A stretch of DNA of 64,000 bases from an uncultured Hyphomonadaceae bacterium (GTDB taxonomy: Bacteria; Pseudomonadota; Alphaproteobacteria; Caulobacterales; Maricaulaceae). Made by a program: the position numbers and the translations under genes. The notes below the pieces were generated by a model that saw nothing but the letters and a program-made list of their open reading frames with translations, ran no database searches and was not told the DNA's origin. Positions 1-7,650 of the stretch are shown here, one piece after another. How positions within the stretch are numbered: the stretch's first letter is position 1; every line of letters begins with the position of its first letter. The stretch lies in the NCBI GenBank assembly GCA_913058335.1, contig CAJXPX010000008.1, positions 92,036-156,035 on the forward strand, read 5' to 3'.

Positions 1-158
1 CGCCTACGGCCGATGCCCTCTGGTCAGAAGAACAGGTTCGCAGCGCTTTGGACGAGCAAATAGCCGATGTCGGTGTCAAACGCGCGAGCACGGCCATTGC
101 GGAGTTAAGCGGATGGCAAAAGCGAGAGGTTTACGCCTTGGCCCTAAGTCTGAAATAA
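1..158 (+). CDS. rsmI: 16S rRNA (cytidine-2'-O)-methyltransferase RsmI, C-terminal fragment
   Basis: Only the last 51 codons are present, reading in frame from base 3 to the TAA at 156-158. The gene begins before the window. The tail ends ELSGWQKREVYALALSLK, which resembles the small C-terminal domain of RsmI, where a Gly-x-x-(K/R)-(R/K)-E-x-Y-x-LAL segment is typical. RsmI 2'-O-methylates C1402 in the decoding centre of 16S rRNA. The assignment rests mostly on this short tail and on the next gene 7 bases downstream being yraN, the usual neighbour of rsmI in alphaproteobacteria. Confidence 0.75.
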   Translation, partial: PTADALWSEEQVRSALDEQIADVGVKRASTAIAELSGWQKREVYALALSLK

Positions 159-165
159 GTCCGGA

Positions 166-543
166 ATGCAAAATAGGCGCAAGAATGAAAGAGAAGGGCG
201 CAAAGCGGAAGCGCGTGTCGCCGCCTATATCCGGCTTCGAGGATATAAAATTTTAGCGGAGCGATTTAAGACGCCTTACGGGGAAGTCGATCTCATCGCC
301 CAGAAAGGCAAAACTCTTGCTTTTGTTGAGGTCAAACAAAGAGCAAGTCAAAGAGCCATAGACGAGTCCATGAATTGGCGAAGCGAACAGCGAATTATTG
401 ATTCGGCTGAAATTTGGATAGAGAAAAATTTTGCCCAATTACCGCGGAATTTTGAAATACGGTTTGATTTCGCGTCTATTATTGGGCCCGTCTCGCCTTT
501 GTGTTATGTGACTTATCTTAAGGGCGCATTTAGACCAGATTAA
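166..543 (+). CDS. yraN: YraN family protein (UPF0102), putative nuclease-fold protein
   Basis: This 125-residue protein has the length and motifs of the YraN/UPF0102 family. GEVDLI lies at residues 39-44 and FVEVK at 53-57, which together form the acidic-acidic-Lys pattern of a PD-(D/E)XK nuclease-like core. No reaction has been firmly established for the family; a role in DNA uptake or recombination has been suggested. It starts with ATG 7 bases after the rsmI stop, so the two are probably cotranscribed. The N-terminus is rich in Arg and Lys, as is usual for the family. Confidence 0.9.
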   Translation: MQNRRKNEREGRKAEARVAAYIRLRGYKILAERFKTPYGEVDLIAQKGKTLAFVEVKQRASQRAIDESMNWRSEQRIIDSAEIWIEKNFAQLPRNFEIRFDFASIIGPVSPLCYVTYLKGAFRPD

Positions 544-602
544 TAAATGTATTTGAAATCAAGACCTTGCCAAAGACTCACGGTGAAACACTTTCGCAAC
601 CA

Positions 603-614
603 TTGAACTTTCAA
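603..614. promoter_or_regulatory. Palindromic operator-like site TTGAAnTTTCAA, upstream copy
   Basis: TTGAACTTTCAA is an almost perfect 12-bp palindrome 58 bases upstream of the tandem MarR gene. Two further copies of the same pattern lie just downstream of that gene (1749-1760 and 1769-1780). A shorter relative, TTGAAATCAA, is at 553-562. A/T-rich palindromes of this size are typical MarR-family operators, so autoregulation is a reasonable inference. Binding is not shown by the sequence. Confidence 0.5.
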
Positions 615-671
615 TAATTTTAAATTTAACATTAATAACCGTGGGGGCGGTTTTAAAGGATATGATCTATT

Positions 672-1733
672 TTGGACTTGCCACACATACCGGATCGCAT
701 GGCGGCCTACCCCATCGGAGCCGCACAAATATTAGCGGATAAAGTTGCCCAAGACATGATGGTCTTCGTAAAGCGTCATGTTTTTACAGCTATGACGCTG
801 GAGCCAAACCTAAACTGGCGGGACGTTTTTGTTCTTTCCCAGATATTACGATACCCTGAAGGGCTCACGCCTGCCGAAATTTCTGGGAATACGCGGCTTG
901 ATCCCGCAACCGTTTTGCGGGCCGATGAAAAACTTCAAAAGGCGCGTTACATTGTTATTCTTGAGCAAGCCTTTGACGCACGCTCTAACCTCATTCAAAT
1001 TACGCCAGCGGGCGCAAGTTTTCTGGAGGAGCTTTTCCAAACTTACTTGTTGAAACAGGAACAGGTGTATGAGAACTTTCTGCCGCGACTTGAAAAACAA
1101 GATATTCGAAACATTTTTGAAACTTGTCTAGATATTCAGGAACATGCGGAGCAGCTTGCTTCTTTGTCAGCCACAGGTAAAATTCGAAGACAAAACCGGA
1201 CCGGTTATTCCCGGGCGGCTCTTCAAGAGTCTTTTGATAACTTTCAGAAGTTTCCTGAATTCATTCTTCAGGTTTACTGTCGCCGGATCTCTAATGATTA
1301 CATGAAGTTTCTTAAAATTCATGCCATGTCAAAAATGTCCGAGAAACCTCTTCGCAAGTCCCGCGAGTTACTGACTCTTATGACGCTTGAATATATGGAA
1401 CATGATGCCACCGCCATGGATGTAGCTAAACTCATGCGGTTTGACCCTGCCACGACAAGCAGAGCCGTCTCTATTCTTACATCCGCTGGATGTATTAAGC
1501 CCCTTTCCGGCTATGCAGCGGATGACCGGAAAAAGCCTCTCAGCCTCTCTGAGAAAGGGATGCGGTCGGTTGCAGAATATAAAACCTTAATGTTAAAGGC
1601 TTACGAAAAGGCCAGCGACAGGCTCAATCTTCAAAGGCCAAAAACAGTTACGGTGAACCAACTCGGCATTCTTTATTTCCTTGGCAATAGGACTAAGGTA
1701 TTCGCTTCAATCAAGCCCGGAAAACTGGTTTAA
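672..1733 (+). CDS. Tandem MarR-type winged-helix transcriptional regulator
   Basis: The 353-residue protein contains two MarR-like winged-helix regions in one chain, about residues 51-125 and 231-305. The recognition-helix segments match each other: RLDPAT at 75-80 and RFDPAT at 256-261, each followed by a helix and a short wing (AFDARSN and ADDRKKP). Ordinary MarR proteins are about 140-160 residues and dimerise, so this looks like an internal duplication and fusion able to bind DNA as a single chain. The start is taken as TTG at 672 because AAAGGA (655-660) lies 11 bases before it; ATG at 699 is the alternative. The ligand and targets are unknown, but flanking palindromes suggest autoregulation. 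Confidence 0.75.
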   Translation: MDLPHIPDRMAAYPIGAAQILADKVAQDMMVFVKRHVFTAMTLEPNLNWRDVFVLSQILRYPEGLTPAEISGNTRLDPATVLRADEKLQKARYIVILEQAFDARSNLIQITPAGASFLEELFQTYLLKQEQVYENFLPRLEKQDIRNIFETCLDIQEHAEQLASLSATGKIRRQNRTGYSRAALQESFDNFQKFPEFILQVYCRRISNDYMKFLKIHAMSKMSEKPLRKSRELLTLMTLEYMEHDATAMDVAKLMRFDPATTSRAVSILTSAGCIKPLSGYAADDRKKPLSLSEKGMRSVAEYKTLMLKAYEKASDRLNLQRPKTVTVNQLGILYFLGNRTKVFASIKPGKLV

Positions 1734-1748
1734 GCGCCCCACAGTTAA

Positions 1749-1780
1749 TTGAAATTTCAATATATTTCTTGAAGTTTCAA
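1749..1780. promoter_or_regulatory. Pair of TTGAAnTTTCAA palindromes, 20 bp apart
   Basis: TTGAAATTTCAA (1749-1760) is a perfect palindrome and TTGAAGTTTCAA (1769-1780) is nearly so. Their centres are 20 bp apart, about two helical turns, which would place two bound proteins on the same DNA face. They begin 16 bases after the stop of the tandem MarR gene, so they could serve that regulator in control of the next gene. This is inference from pattern and spacing. Confidence 0.5.
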
Positions 1781-1814
1781 CCCGCTGTAATCATTGTGCT
1801 TTTTCCTATCCCCG

Positions 1815-1829
1815 TTAACGATTCCGTAA
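1815..1829 (+). promoter_or_regulatory. CtrA-like box TTAA-N7-GTAA containing a GANTC site
   Basis: TTAA at 1815-1818 and GTAA at 1826-1829 are separated by 7 bases, matching 7 of 8 defined positions of the CtrA consensus TTAA-N7-TTAA. GATTC (1820-1824), a CcrM-type GANTC, lies inside. The match is short and could be chance. Confidence 0.3.
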
Positions 1830-2060
1830 AGTCGCCTCCTTAGCTTAAGCTGTGTCGGAGCCTAGTTTTATTAGTCTGCCAACATAAATTCTCCCGAAAT
1901 ATCGGGCTTATCATCTCACGCGACGCGCTAGGATTGCGCCCTGAGTAATTTCGCCTCTCTAACGCGGCGAATGCCCTTGGTCATCGCCCCTTTTAACCTT
2001 CACGTTAAACCAGTCCGGCTTCCCAGACTGTAAAAACTGTGATATTCTTGAAGACACCAA

Positions 2061-2510
2061 ATGAGCAGTTCTCAATCATTATCGACTAAAATGACTGTTC
2101 TTTTGGTTTTACATCAGGACGGCGTGACGTGTGATATTCGGGACACCCTGATAAGTGATGGATATAATGTTATAGGACCTGTTAGCAGTGTAACCGCCGC
2201 CTATATGGCTATTTTGGATGAAGATCCCGATATGGCAATTATCGATCAAAAAGTCTGTCAGGATCAAACGGAAATCATGTCAGATACCCTTATCCAGATC
2301 GGGATTGAACATCTGGTTATCTGTCATACCCCCCCGCATATGCTAAAGCGGGAATTAGGGCACGGAGCCATGCGCGGGCTTGTAACGGCGCCTCATAAAA
2401 ATAAGGCCGAGGATATCAGTCACGAGCTTTGTTACATGCGAGCCAAGAAAATCAGGCGCAACGCGCAACCGGGCGGACAGCATAACAAGTTCCAGACCTC
2501 TTTTTCGTGA
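2061..2510 (+). CDS. Stand-alone receiver-like (CheY-fold) protein, degenerate
   Basis: The 149-residue protein resembles the single-domain receivers common in alphaproteobacteria: a hydrophobic first strand (TVLLVLHQDG), a GYNVIGPVSSVTAA segment that is highly typical of this subgroup, and IID near residue 62 in the place of the phosphoacceptor Asp. The usual acidic pair of the first strand is reduced to QD, and the conserved Lys region is weak (TAPHK). It may be phosphorylated poorly or be a pseudo-receiver. No output domain is present. The last 25 residues are basic and look disordered. No histidine kinase gene is adjacent. Confidence 0.55.
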   Translation: MSSSQSLSTKMTVLLVLHQDGVTCDIRDTLISDGYNVIGPVSSVTAAYMAILDEDPDMAIIDQKVCQDQTEIMSDTLIQIGIEHLVICHTPPHMLKRELGHGAMRGLVTAPHKNKAEDISHELCYMRAKKIRRNAQPGGQHNKFQTSFS

Positions 2511-2611
2511 CAATAATTTAGCACTTAAAGTGCGCTCTTGCTGCTTGGCATGACGATGTCTTAATAAATTTAGTAAGGTTTCGTTCACCATAAACCGTTA
2601 GTTTCATACCT

Positions 2612-3457
2612 ATGAAACATATTATCTTACCCCTGCTCTGCGCCTCAATTTTATCTGGCTGTTCCCTCACAAGTGCGGGACTCAGCAAGCATGACGAACG
2701 TAGTTTCGCTGGCGTTCTGAATGATGTGAATGCGGGCAAAGCCATTAAAGCCCGCATGACCCGTGCTTATGATTATAATCTCAAAAATGTAGATATCGAA
2801 GTGTCCGAAGGAGTCGCGCTTCTTTCCGGTAACACGCCAAGCAAAGAGGACCGTATTGAAGCCGCCCGCATAGCCTGGTCCGCCCCTCATGTTGAACAAG
2901 TCGGGAATGAAATTATAATCGGTGATAAGCGCGGCTTTATTCGCGGGGCCAAAGACGGGGTTTTGGAAAAAGCGGTTCGAACGCGGCTTCTGGCAAATGG
3001 GTCCATCAAATCCCAAAATTTCAATGTCGAAACCCATGAAGGCGTTGTTTATCTATTAGGCGTCGCTCGAACGCCGGACGAATTAGAACAGGCAGCACAA
3101 GTCGCCGCCCAAACCCGAGGCGCCAGAGAGGTTATCTCTTATGCCAGAGTGGCTGACAGCACAGCGTCATATGCTTCTCAAACAGCTGCGCCTTTCGCCC
3201 CTCAAGGTTATCCGCCCATAAATGCTCCGGCGCAGCGCGAGCTACCTGACTATCTGACAAGTGAGCCCTCTCCCCCTGATTACGCGGCACCTGAGCAGGA
3301 CACAGCTCCTATTCGCAAAGCCCCTTATGACGAACCTATTCGCCTGCACCGCAATCAGGCTGAAGACTCCTCAATAAATGAAGAGCCTTATTATATTGAT
3401 CCGAATACGGGCAAACAAATCCCCGTGTCGAATATCATTCGAAGGTACAGAGACTAA
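2612..3457 (+). CDS. BON-domain outer-membrane lipoprotein
   Basis: A short signal peptide ends in the lipobox LSGC, with Cys at residue 17, so the protein is predicted to be lipidated and periplasm-facing. Two BON domains follow (about residues 44-105 and 118-183), each with the alternating pattern that ends in a V.LLSG or VVYLLG strand. The remaining 95 residues are rich in Pro, Tyr and acidic residues and appear disordered. BON proteins such as OsmY and DolP bind phospholipid surfaces and help maintain the envelope. A BON lipoprotein near rsmI-yraN is common in alphaproteobacteria. The stop codon is only 3 bases from the convergent receptor gene. Confidence 0.85.
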   Translation: MKHIILPLLCASILSGCSLTSAGLSKHDERSFAGVLNDVNAGKAIKARMTRAYDYNLKNVDIEVSEGVALLSGNTPSKEDRIEAARIAWSAPHVEQVGNEIIIGDKRGFIRGAKDGVLEKAVRTRLLANGSIKSQNFNVETHEGVVYLLGVARTPDELEQAAQVAAQTRGAREVISYARVADSTASYASQTAAPFAPQGYPPINAPAQRELPDYLTSEPSPPDYAAPEQDTAPIRKAPYDEPIRLHRNQAEDSSINEEPYYIDPNTGKQIPVSNIIRRYRD

Positions 3458-3460
3458 CCT

Positions 3461-5578
3461 TTAGAAACTTGTGCTGACCGCGAACCGGACATTTCGTCCG
3501 GGCAGCGGCACGACATCTTTCAGAACAGAGGTGTGCTGACGCGCATCGACATCAAATGCATTATGAAGTGAAACACTGATCCGAACGGGTTGAGTTTCAA
3601 TCGGCGCCCTCCACGTCACAAAGATATTTGTTAAAGCGTAATCCTCCGTTGGCGTTTCAAATAAGCCAACATCATTTTGCTTTGACGCATAATCCAATTC
3701 AGCCCGAAGTTTTAATCTATCTGATTCAGCTTCAATTCCGCCCAAAACAGAGAGCGGCGGAATGCGCGGAAGATTCCCGCTATCTGTTTCGGCTCGAACA
3801 TATTCGACAAGACCATCAACTTTTACGTCAAATTTTCCTACTTGCGCGATTGGCATGCCGCCCTGAATTTCAAACCCTTTAAACGTCGCATCTTCGCCCG
3901 TGAACTGAAAGACATCCAAGCCGTCCTCCGTCTCGCCTGTTGCCGTTTCGAAAATATAGTCTTTATAATCTGTATAAAAGGCATTTAATGTCAGGAAGCG
4001 TCCGCTTTGCCGGTAGCGGATGGCTCCTTCAATCCCTCTGGCCGTTTCAAGACCTAAGGTCGGGTTTCCCACTTCAAATTGCTCCGTCGCAAGATGCGGG
4101 CCATTGGAATACAGCTCCTCTGTAGTAGGGGCACGTTCCGTCCGGAAAGCCGTCCCGCCGAAGCGAATAGTATCGCTCAGGTGATAGTCTCCGCCAGCGG
4201 AAAAGCTTATACCTTCAAAGTTCAGGCTCTCGCCTGTAATCGCGTTTTCTTGATCTGTTGTTTCAAGTCGGGCAGCCCCTTCGAGGTGAAGGGCTCCTAG
4301 TTCTTTTTCCTGAAACGTATAAAAGCCCAGCTCTTGCGTGTTGGTTGGCGGAACAAAGGCTTCATCCCCTATTGCCGCAAAATCGCGATCCCGGAACTGA
4401 ACACCATAAGCGCCGCTCCACCCGTCACGTTCTTTTTGAATGGCTTCACCGCGGATTTCATAGCCTTCATTCGTAAAGACAGTTCCCGGCTCTCCAGGGC
4501 CTTCAAATTCTATATGCTTATAATCTGCATAGCCGCCGAAAACTTGTAGGGTCTCTATAAAACCGCCGAGCTTTAACCGACCATTTACGTCCACACGCGT
4601 TTGATCGAGACCGATGGTAACTTGTTCCTCTCCATGGGCTTCATGATCTTCTGCATGCTCATGGCCTTCTTCATGCTCATGGTCTTCTGCATGGCCCTCT
4701 TCACCATGAGCGTGACCTCCGGGAATACCATAATCTGACTGGAAGTTATGAATAGAAAACCCCAAGAACCCTCGCTCGCCGACATAAGACAGTCCGCCCG
4801 TTAAAGATTGTGATTTGACGGCTGAATTATCGAGAGTTCCAAACGCTTCCGCTTCTTCCTCATGTTCGTGGCCTTCCTCTTCATGCTCTTCTTCGTGTTC
4901 CGCATCTTCGGCTGCGCGAAGAGCATCGCTCTCGGCAAAACCCGGAATATTGTAATCGTCCGTTTCTTTAAATGTCCCGTCGACATGTAAAACAAAATTC
5001 CCGAAAGATTTATCAACGGATCCGGCGACTTCGCGTCCGGCGTCCACGCTAGAGGCGCCAACTCTGAAAGCGCCGTCCAGACCGCCTTCCGGTAGGCTGT
5101 CAGGAATGCGCCCGTCTATGACATTCACCACGCCGCCTGAACCAGACGAACCATAACGCAAAAGAGCCGCGCCTCGCAGAACCTCAATGCGTTCTGCCTG
5201 GGCCGGTTCAGCCGCCACAGCATGATCCGGAGACGCAGAAGACGCATCAATTGAGCCAATCCCATTTGTCAGAACGCGTACTCGGTCTCCGCCCTGTCCC
5301 CGCAATATGGGGCGAGAGGCTCCGGCCCCGAAAAAGGTTGAGGAGACACCTGGTTCAGATTTCAAAGTTTCGCCAATCGTGGCTGCGAGGCGCTCTGAAA
5401 GCTCCTCCCCGCTTAGGACAGAAACACCAGTAATCGCTTCGTCCACAGACCGATTAAGAGGGGATCCGGTGACAATGATTTCGTCAATCTCGGAATCAAG
5501 ATTTTGCGCCATAGCCGGCGCAGCAAAAATGAGTGTGGCAGAAAGTGCCGAAAAACTAAGTAAAGAAGACCGCAACAT
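3461..5578 (-). CDS. TonB-dependent receptor with His/Glu-rich loops (ZnuD-like)
   Basis: This is a TonB-dependent outer-membrane receptor of 705 residues. The signal peptide ends PAMA with Gln at residue 25. The TonB-box and plug region follows (DEIIVTGSP, ILRGQGGDRVRVLTNG, RIEVLRGAALLRYGSSGSGG), then a beta-barrel ending in the C-terminal Phe (FAVSTSF). Two surface-loop inserts, about residues 226-243 and 288-318, are dominated by His, Glu and Asp (4 and 9 His), as in ZnuD-type zinc receptors. Zinc or another transition metal is therefore the likely substrate. The ATG at 5578 is preferred to an upstream start because it begins the signal peptide and is preceded by AAAGGTG. A small secreted protein precedes it by 66 bases on the same strand. 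Confidence 0.88.
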   Translation of the reverse strand: MLRSSLLSFSALSATLIFAAPAMAQNLDSEIDEIIVTGSPLNRSVDEAITGVSVLSGEELSERLAATIGETLKSEPGVSSTFFGAGASRPILRGQGGDRVRVLTNGIGSIDASSASPDHAVAAEPAQAERIEVLRGAALLRYGSSGSGGVVNVIDGRIPDSLPEGGLDGAFRVGASSVDAGREVAGSVDKSFGNFVLHVDGTFKETDDYNIPGFAESDALRAAEDAEHEEEHEEEGHEHEEEAEAFGTLDNSAVKSQSLTGGLSYVGERGFLGFSIHNFQSDYGIPGGHAHGEEGHAEDHEHEEGHEHAEDHEAHGEEQVTIGLDQTRVDVNGRLKLGGFIETLQVFGGYADYKHIEFEGPGEPGTVFTNEGYEIRGEAIQKERDGWSGAYGVQFRDRDFAAIGDEAFVPPTNTQELGFYTFQEKELGALHLEGAARLETTDQENAITGESLNFEGISFSAGGDYHLSDTIRFGGTAFRTERAPTTEELYSNGPHLATEQFEVGNPTLGLETARGIEGAIRYRQSGRFLTLNAFYTDYKDYIFETATGETEDGLDVFQFTGEDATFKGFEIQGGMPIAQVGKFDVKVDGLVEYVRAETDSGNLPRIPPLSVLGGIEAESDRLKLRAELDYASKQNDVGLFETPTEDYALTNIFVTWRAPIETQPVRISVSLHNAFDVDARQHTSVLKDVVPLPGRNVRFAVSTSF

Positions 5579-5644
5579 GGGTACACCTTTCAAACAATAA
5601 ACAAGGGAAAGCCCGCGCGAAAACACGGACAGATAGTCATAAGT

Positions 5645-5947
5645 TTATTGTGGAAAGGGTGGAGCCCGCGGCGGCGGGGCGCGGAGTTGCGGCGCAAGAA
5701 GCGGGGCTGGGCGGACTGTTTCGACAAAGGTCGTTTTGACAGGAAAGGCGACATAATCGGTCTGAACAACAGCAGGCTGAGGCGCGACGCAATCATGGGA
5801 AGCGATATTCACCGCACAAAGAACGCCCTCATGTTGATGCGGGCTGTCTCCATAGGTGGCGGCGTGAGCGGCAGAGAAACTCTGGACAGCTAAAAACCAC
5901 CCTGCCAGCAGCAGAAGGAGAAAACGATATGTGCGAGATGCCGTCAC
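5645..5947 (-). CDS. Small secreted protein upstream of the metal receptor
   Basis: The 100-residue product has a basic N-terminus, a long hydrophobic signal segment (about residues 9-28, ending SAAHA) and a short mature region with HQHEG, two Cys and a C-terminus of Pro, Arg and Ala repeats (RAPPPRAPP). Small His-bearing secreted proteins with this kind of tail, for example the DUF2946 group, often sit beside metal-linked TonB receptors. That similarity is suggestive, not proven. The only plausible start is GTG at 5947, with no clear Shine-Dalgarno sequence. It is probably cotranscribed with the receptor and may act in metal handling. Confidence 0.6.
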   Translation of the reverse strand: MTASRTYRFLLLLLAGWFLAVQSFSAAHAATYGDSPHQHEGVLCAVNIASHDCVAPQPAVVQTDYVAFPVKTTFVETVRPAPLLAPQLRAPPPRAPPFPQ

Positions 5948-5962
5948 GTTATCTTATTACAC
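5946..5962 (-). promoter_or_regulatory. Possible Zur-type operator at the start of the metal-receptor operon
   Basis: On the minus strand GTGTAAT-AAG-ATAACGT abuts and overlaps the GTG start of the small secreted protein. The right arm fits the ATAACAT half-site of the alphaproteobacterial Zur box in 6 of 7 positions, the left arm in 5 of 7. The operon encodes a likely zinc receptor, which makes Zur control plausible. The symmetry is imperfect, so this is a weak prediction. Confidence 0.3.
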
Positions 5963-6032
5963 ATAGCGATGATAAGGGCGCAAGAGAGAATGCGGCCTTC
6001 GCTGCATTCCCTAAACTTGGGGGCCTGAAAAC

Positions 6033-6749
6033 TTATGCCTTAAGCGCCGCTGTCTGGATTTTGCAAAGTTCTTCAATACCCTTTGCAGCCAAACGTGTGA
6101 GTTCCGCCATTTCAGCGGCTGTGAAAGGCACATCTTCTGCACTGGCCTGCACTTCGATAATGCCGCCAGTTTCGGTTAAAACAAAATTGGCATCCGCTTG
6201 GGCTGTGCTGTCTTCGACATATTCGAGGTCAAGGCGGCATTCGCCTTCGACTATCCCGCAAGACACGGCGGCCATTCTATCTGTGATAGGAGTTTCGGCG
6301 ATTAAACCCTGTTCCACCAATTTATCGCAAGCCTGAGACAAGGCAACCCAAGCCCCGGTGATAGAGGCGGTGCGGGTACCGCCATCGGCCTGCATAACAT
6401 CGCAATCGAGAATGATTTGGCGCTCCCCCAGTTTTGTCAGATCAATCGCAGCTCGAAGGGACCGGCCAATTAGGCGCTGGATCTCAACTGTGCGTCCGCC
6501 TTGTTTGCCGCGCGCGGCTTCGCGGTTGTTACGGGAATGAGTCGCTCGCGGGAGCATACCATACTCCGCAGTCACCCAGCCTTTGCCGGAACCTTTCATC
6601 CAGCGCGGAACATTTTCATCGACACTGGCGGTACAAAGGACATGAGTTTCGCCGAATTTAGCCAAACATGACCCCTCAGCGTAGCGGGACACGCCGGCCT
6701 CCAAAGTGATAGGGCGTAAATCTTCACGATTTCGATTATTTGGGCGCAT
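6033..6749 (-). CDS. rph: Ribonuclease PH
   Basis: RNase PH trims the 3' ends of tRNA precursors by phosphorolysis. The 238 residues match the family's usual length and are conserved throughout: [14 protein letters not shown] at the start, [33 protein letters not shown] and the phosphate-binding [19 protein letters not shown]. In many alphaproteobacteria rph lies divergent to hrcA. Here three genes separate the two, but hrcA is only 2.1 kb away and still divergent. The start is the ATG at 6749. Confidence 0.97.
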   Translation of the reverse strand: MRPNNRNREDLRPITLEAGVSRYAEGSCLAKFGETHVLCTASVDENVPRWMKGSGKGWVTAEYGMLPRATHSRNNREAARGKQGGRTVEIQRLIGRSLRAAIDLTKLGERQIILDCDVMQADGGTRTASITGAWVALSQACDKLVEQGLIAETPITDRMAAVSCGIVEGECRLDLEYVEDSTAQADANFVLTETGGIIEVQASAEDVPFTAAEMAELTRLAAKGIEELCKIQTAALKA

Positions 6750-6852
6750 AAGGGGACCTTTCTTAAATAGGCTTCCGCGTTAGACAGGCTGAGGAAGAAA
6801 GACCAGACCCAAATATGACAAAACTGAATTCAGAGACGATTTGTCAGAGGGA

Positions 6853-7440
6853 TTAAGAGGCGGGGACACGTCGCCAGACGACCGAATAAGGTGCCTCTTC
6901 TCCGCCTCCTTTCGTCACTTGATTTTCATAAATATAAAATCCGTTTTCCGGCGCGGTGAAGCGGTTTATACCGCGTTTTGGACCGACGACTTCGGTGCTG
7001 GAAATCAAAACCGGTTCACACATCAAAGCTTCCAAAAAATAGAGGCCCTTGCAGGATTGAATATTGAGAACAGCAGAATGCCCCTCTGGAAACCTGTAGT
7101 CGACCTGTAACATCTGGCCCGCGCGAAAATAGCCGCGCTGAACATGAAACAAATCGAAAAAAGGCGAAAAAACGGTGCGGTTTTTATCATAATCAATATT
7201 TGGCAGCGTTTTATCATGCGTAGAAATCGCGAGGATAGATTTATTTGAAATGAGCGCCGGCAAATAAAAGAGCGACATATAGCAAAGGCCCAAGCCAAGA
7301 ATAATAGCGCCGGCCGTTGCCAATAAGCGCCGGTCACTCATGCTTCGCCGCTTTGGCTCGACATGACCTTTCCGAAAGCGAAGGGTTTCATCTTCGCCCC
7401 GTTTGATGACTTCGTTTATTTGGACGGTTTTAAACGACAT
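6853..7440 (-). CDS. Hypothetical single-pass membrane protein
   Basis: I do not recognise this 195-residue protein. It has a basic cytoplasmic N-terminus (RFRKGHVEPKRR), one membrane segment at about residues 39-63, and an outer domain of roughly 130 residues that looks mostly beta. That domain has two Cys close together (SCKGLYFLEALMCEP), able to form a disulfide or loop, and ends in VWRRVPAS. It lies 103 bases upstream of rph on the same strand and is divergent from the MgtC gene. Its placement in the rph-hrcA gap is the only context available. Confidence 0.6.
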   Translation of the reverse strand: MSFKTVQINEVIKRGEDETLRFRKGHVEPKRRSMSDRRLLATAGAIILGLGLCYMSLFYLPALISNKSILAISTHDKTLPNIDYDKNRTVFSPFFDLFHVQRGYFRAGQMLQVDYRFPEGHSAVLNIQSCKGLYFLEALMCEPVLISSTEVVGPKRGINRFTAPENGFYIYENQVTKGGGEEAPYSVVWRRVPAS

Positions 7441-7650
7441 GTTTCCCTATTATTCTAAAATTCGCCTTATGCTATCGGGCAAACCTTAGAAAACCGTGAA
7501 AAGCCTTAGAGAGCGTCTGGAGGAAAATCCATTTTTCCGGTTGGGCTAGTTTTCCGCCTAGACAGGATCATCGTAAATATCGAGCTCTCCTACCGTCTTG
7601 GGAACCCCGTCCAAAGCGGAACCAGTTGTACGAAACCCCGTATTCTTTTT

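Larger units (their letters stand above)
1734..2060. other. Intergenic region before the receiver-like gene
   Basis: This 327-base gap has no convincing gene. It holds the paired TTGAAnTTTCAA palindromes near its left end, a CtrA-like TTAA-N7-GTAA element (1815-1829), a small CCCGA/TCGGG hairpin (1893-1906) and two TTAA tetramers separated by 8 bases (1993-2008), one base longer than a CtrA site. It is most simply read as the promoter region of the receiver-like gene at 2061. Confidence 0.5.

Noticed and set aside
7558..7650. Protein-like C-terminal frame on the minus strand (ending ELDIYDDPV) just upstream of the MgtC gene
   Set aside because: It is closed by a stop just upstream and has no usable start codon. 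It may be chance or a relic of a deleted gene.
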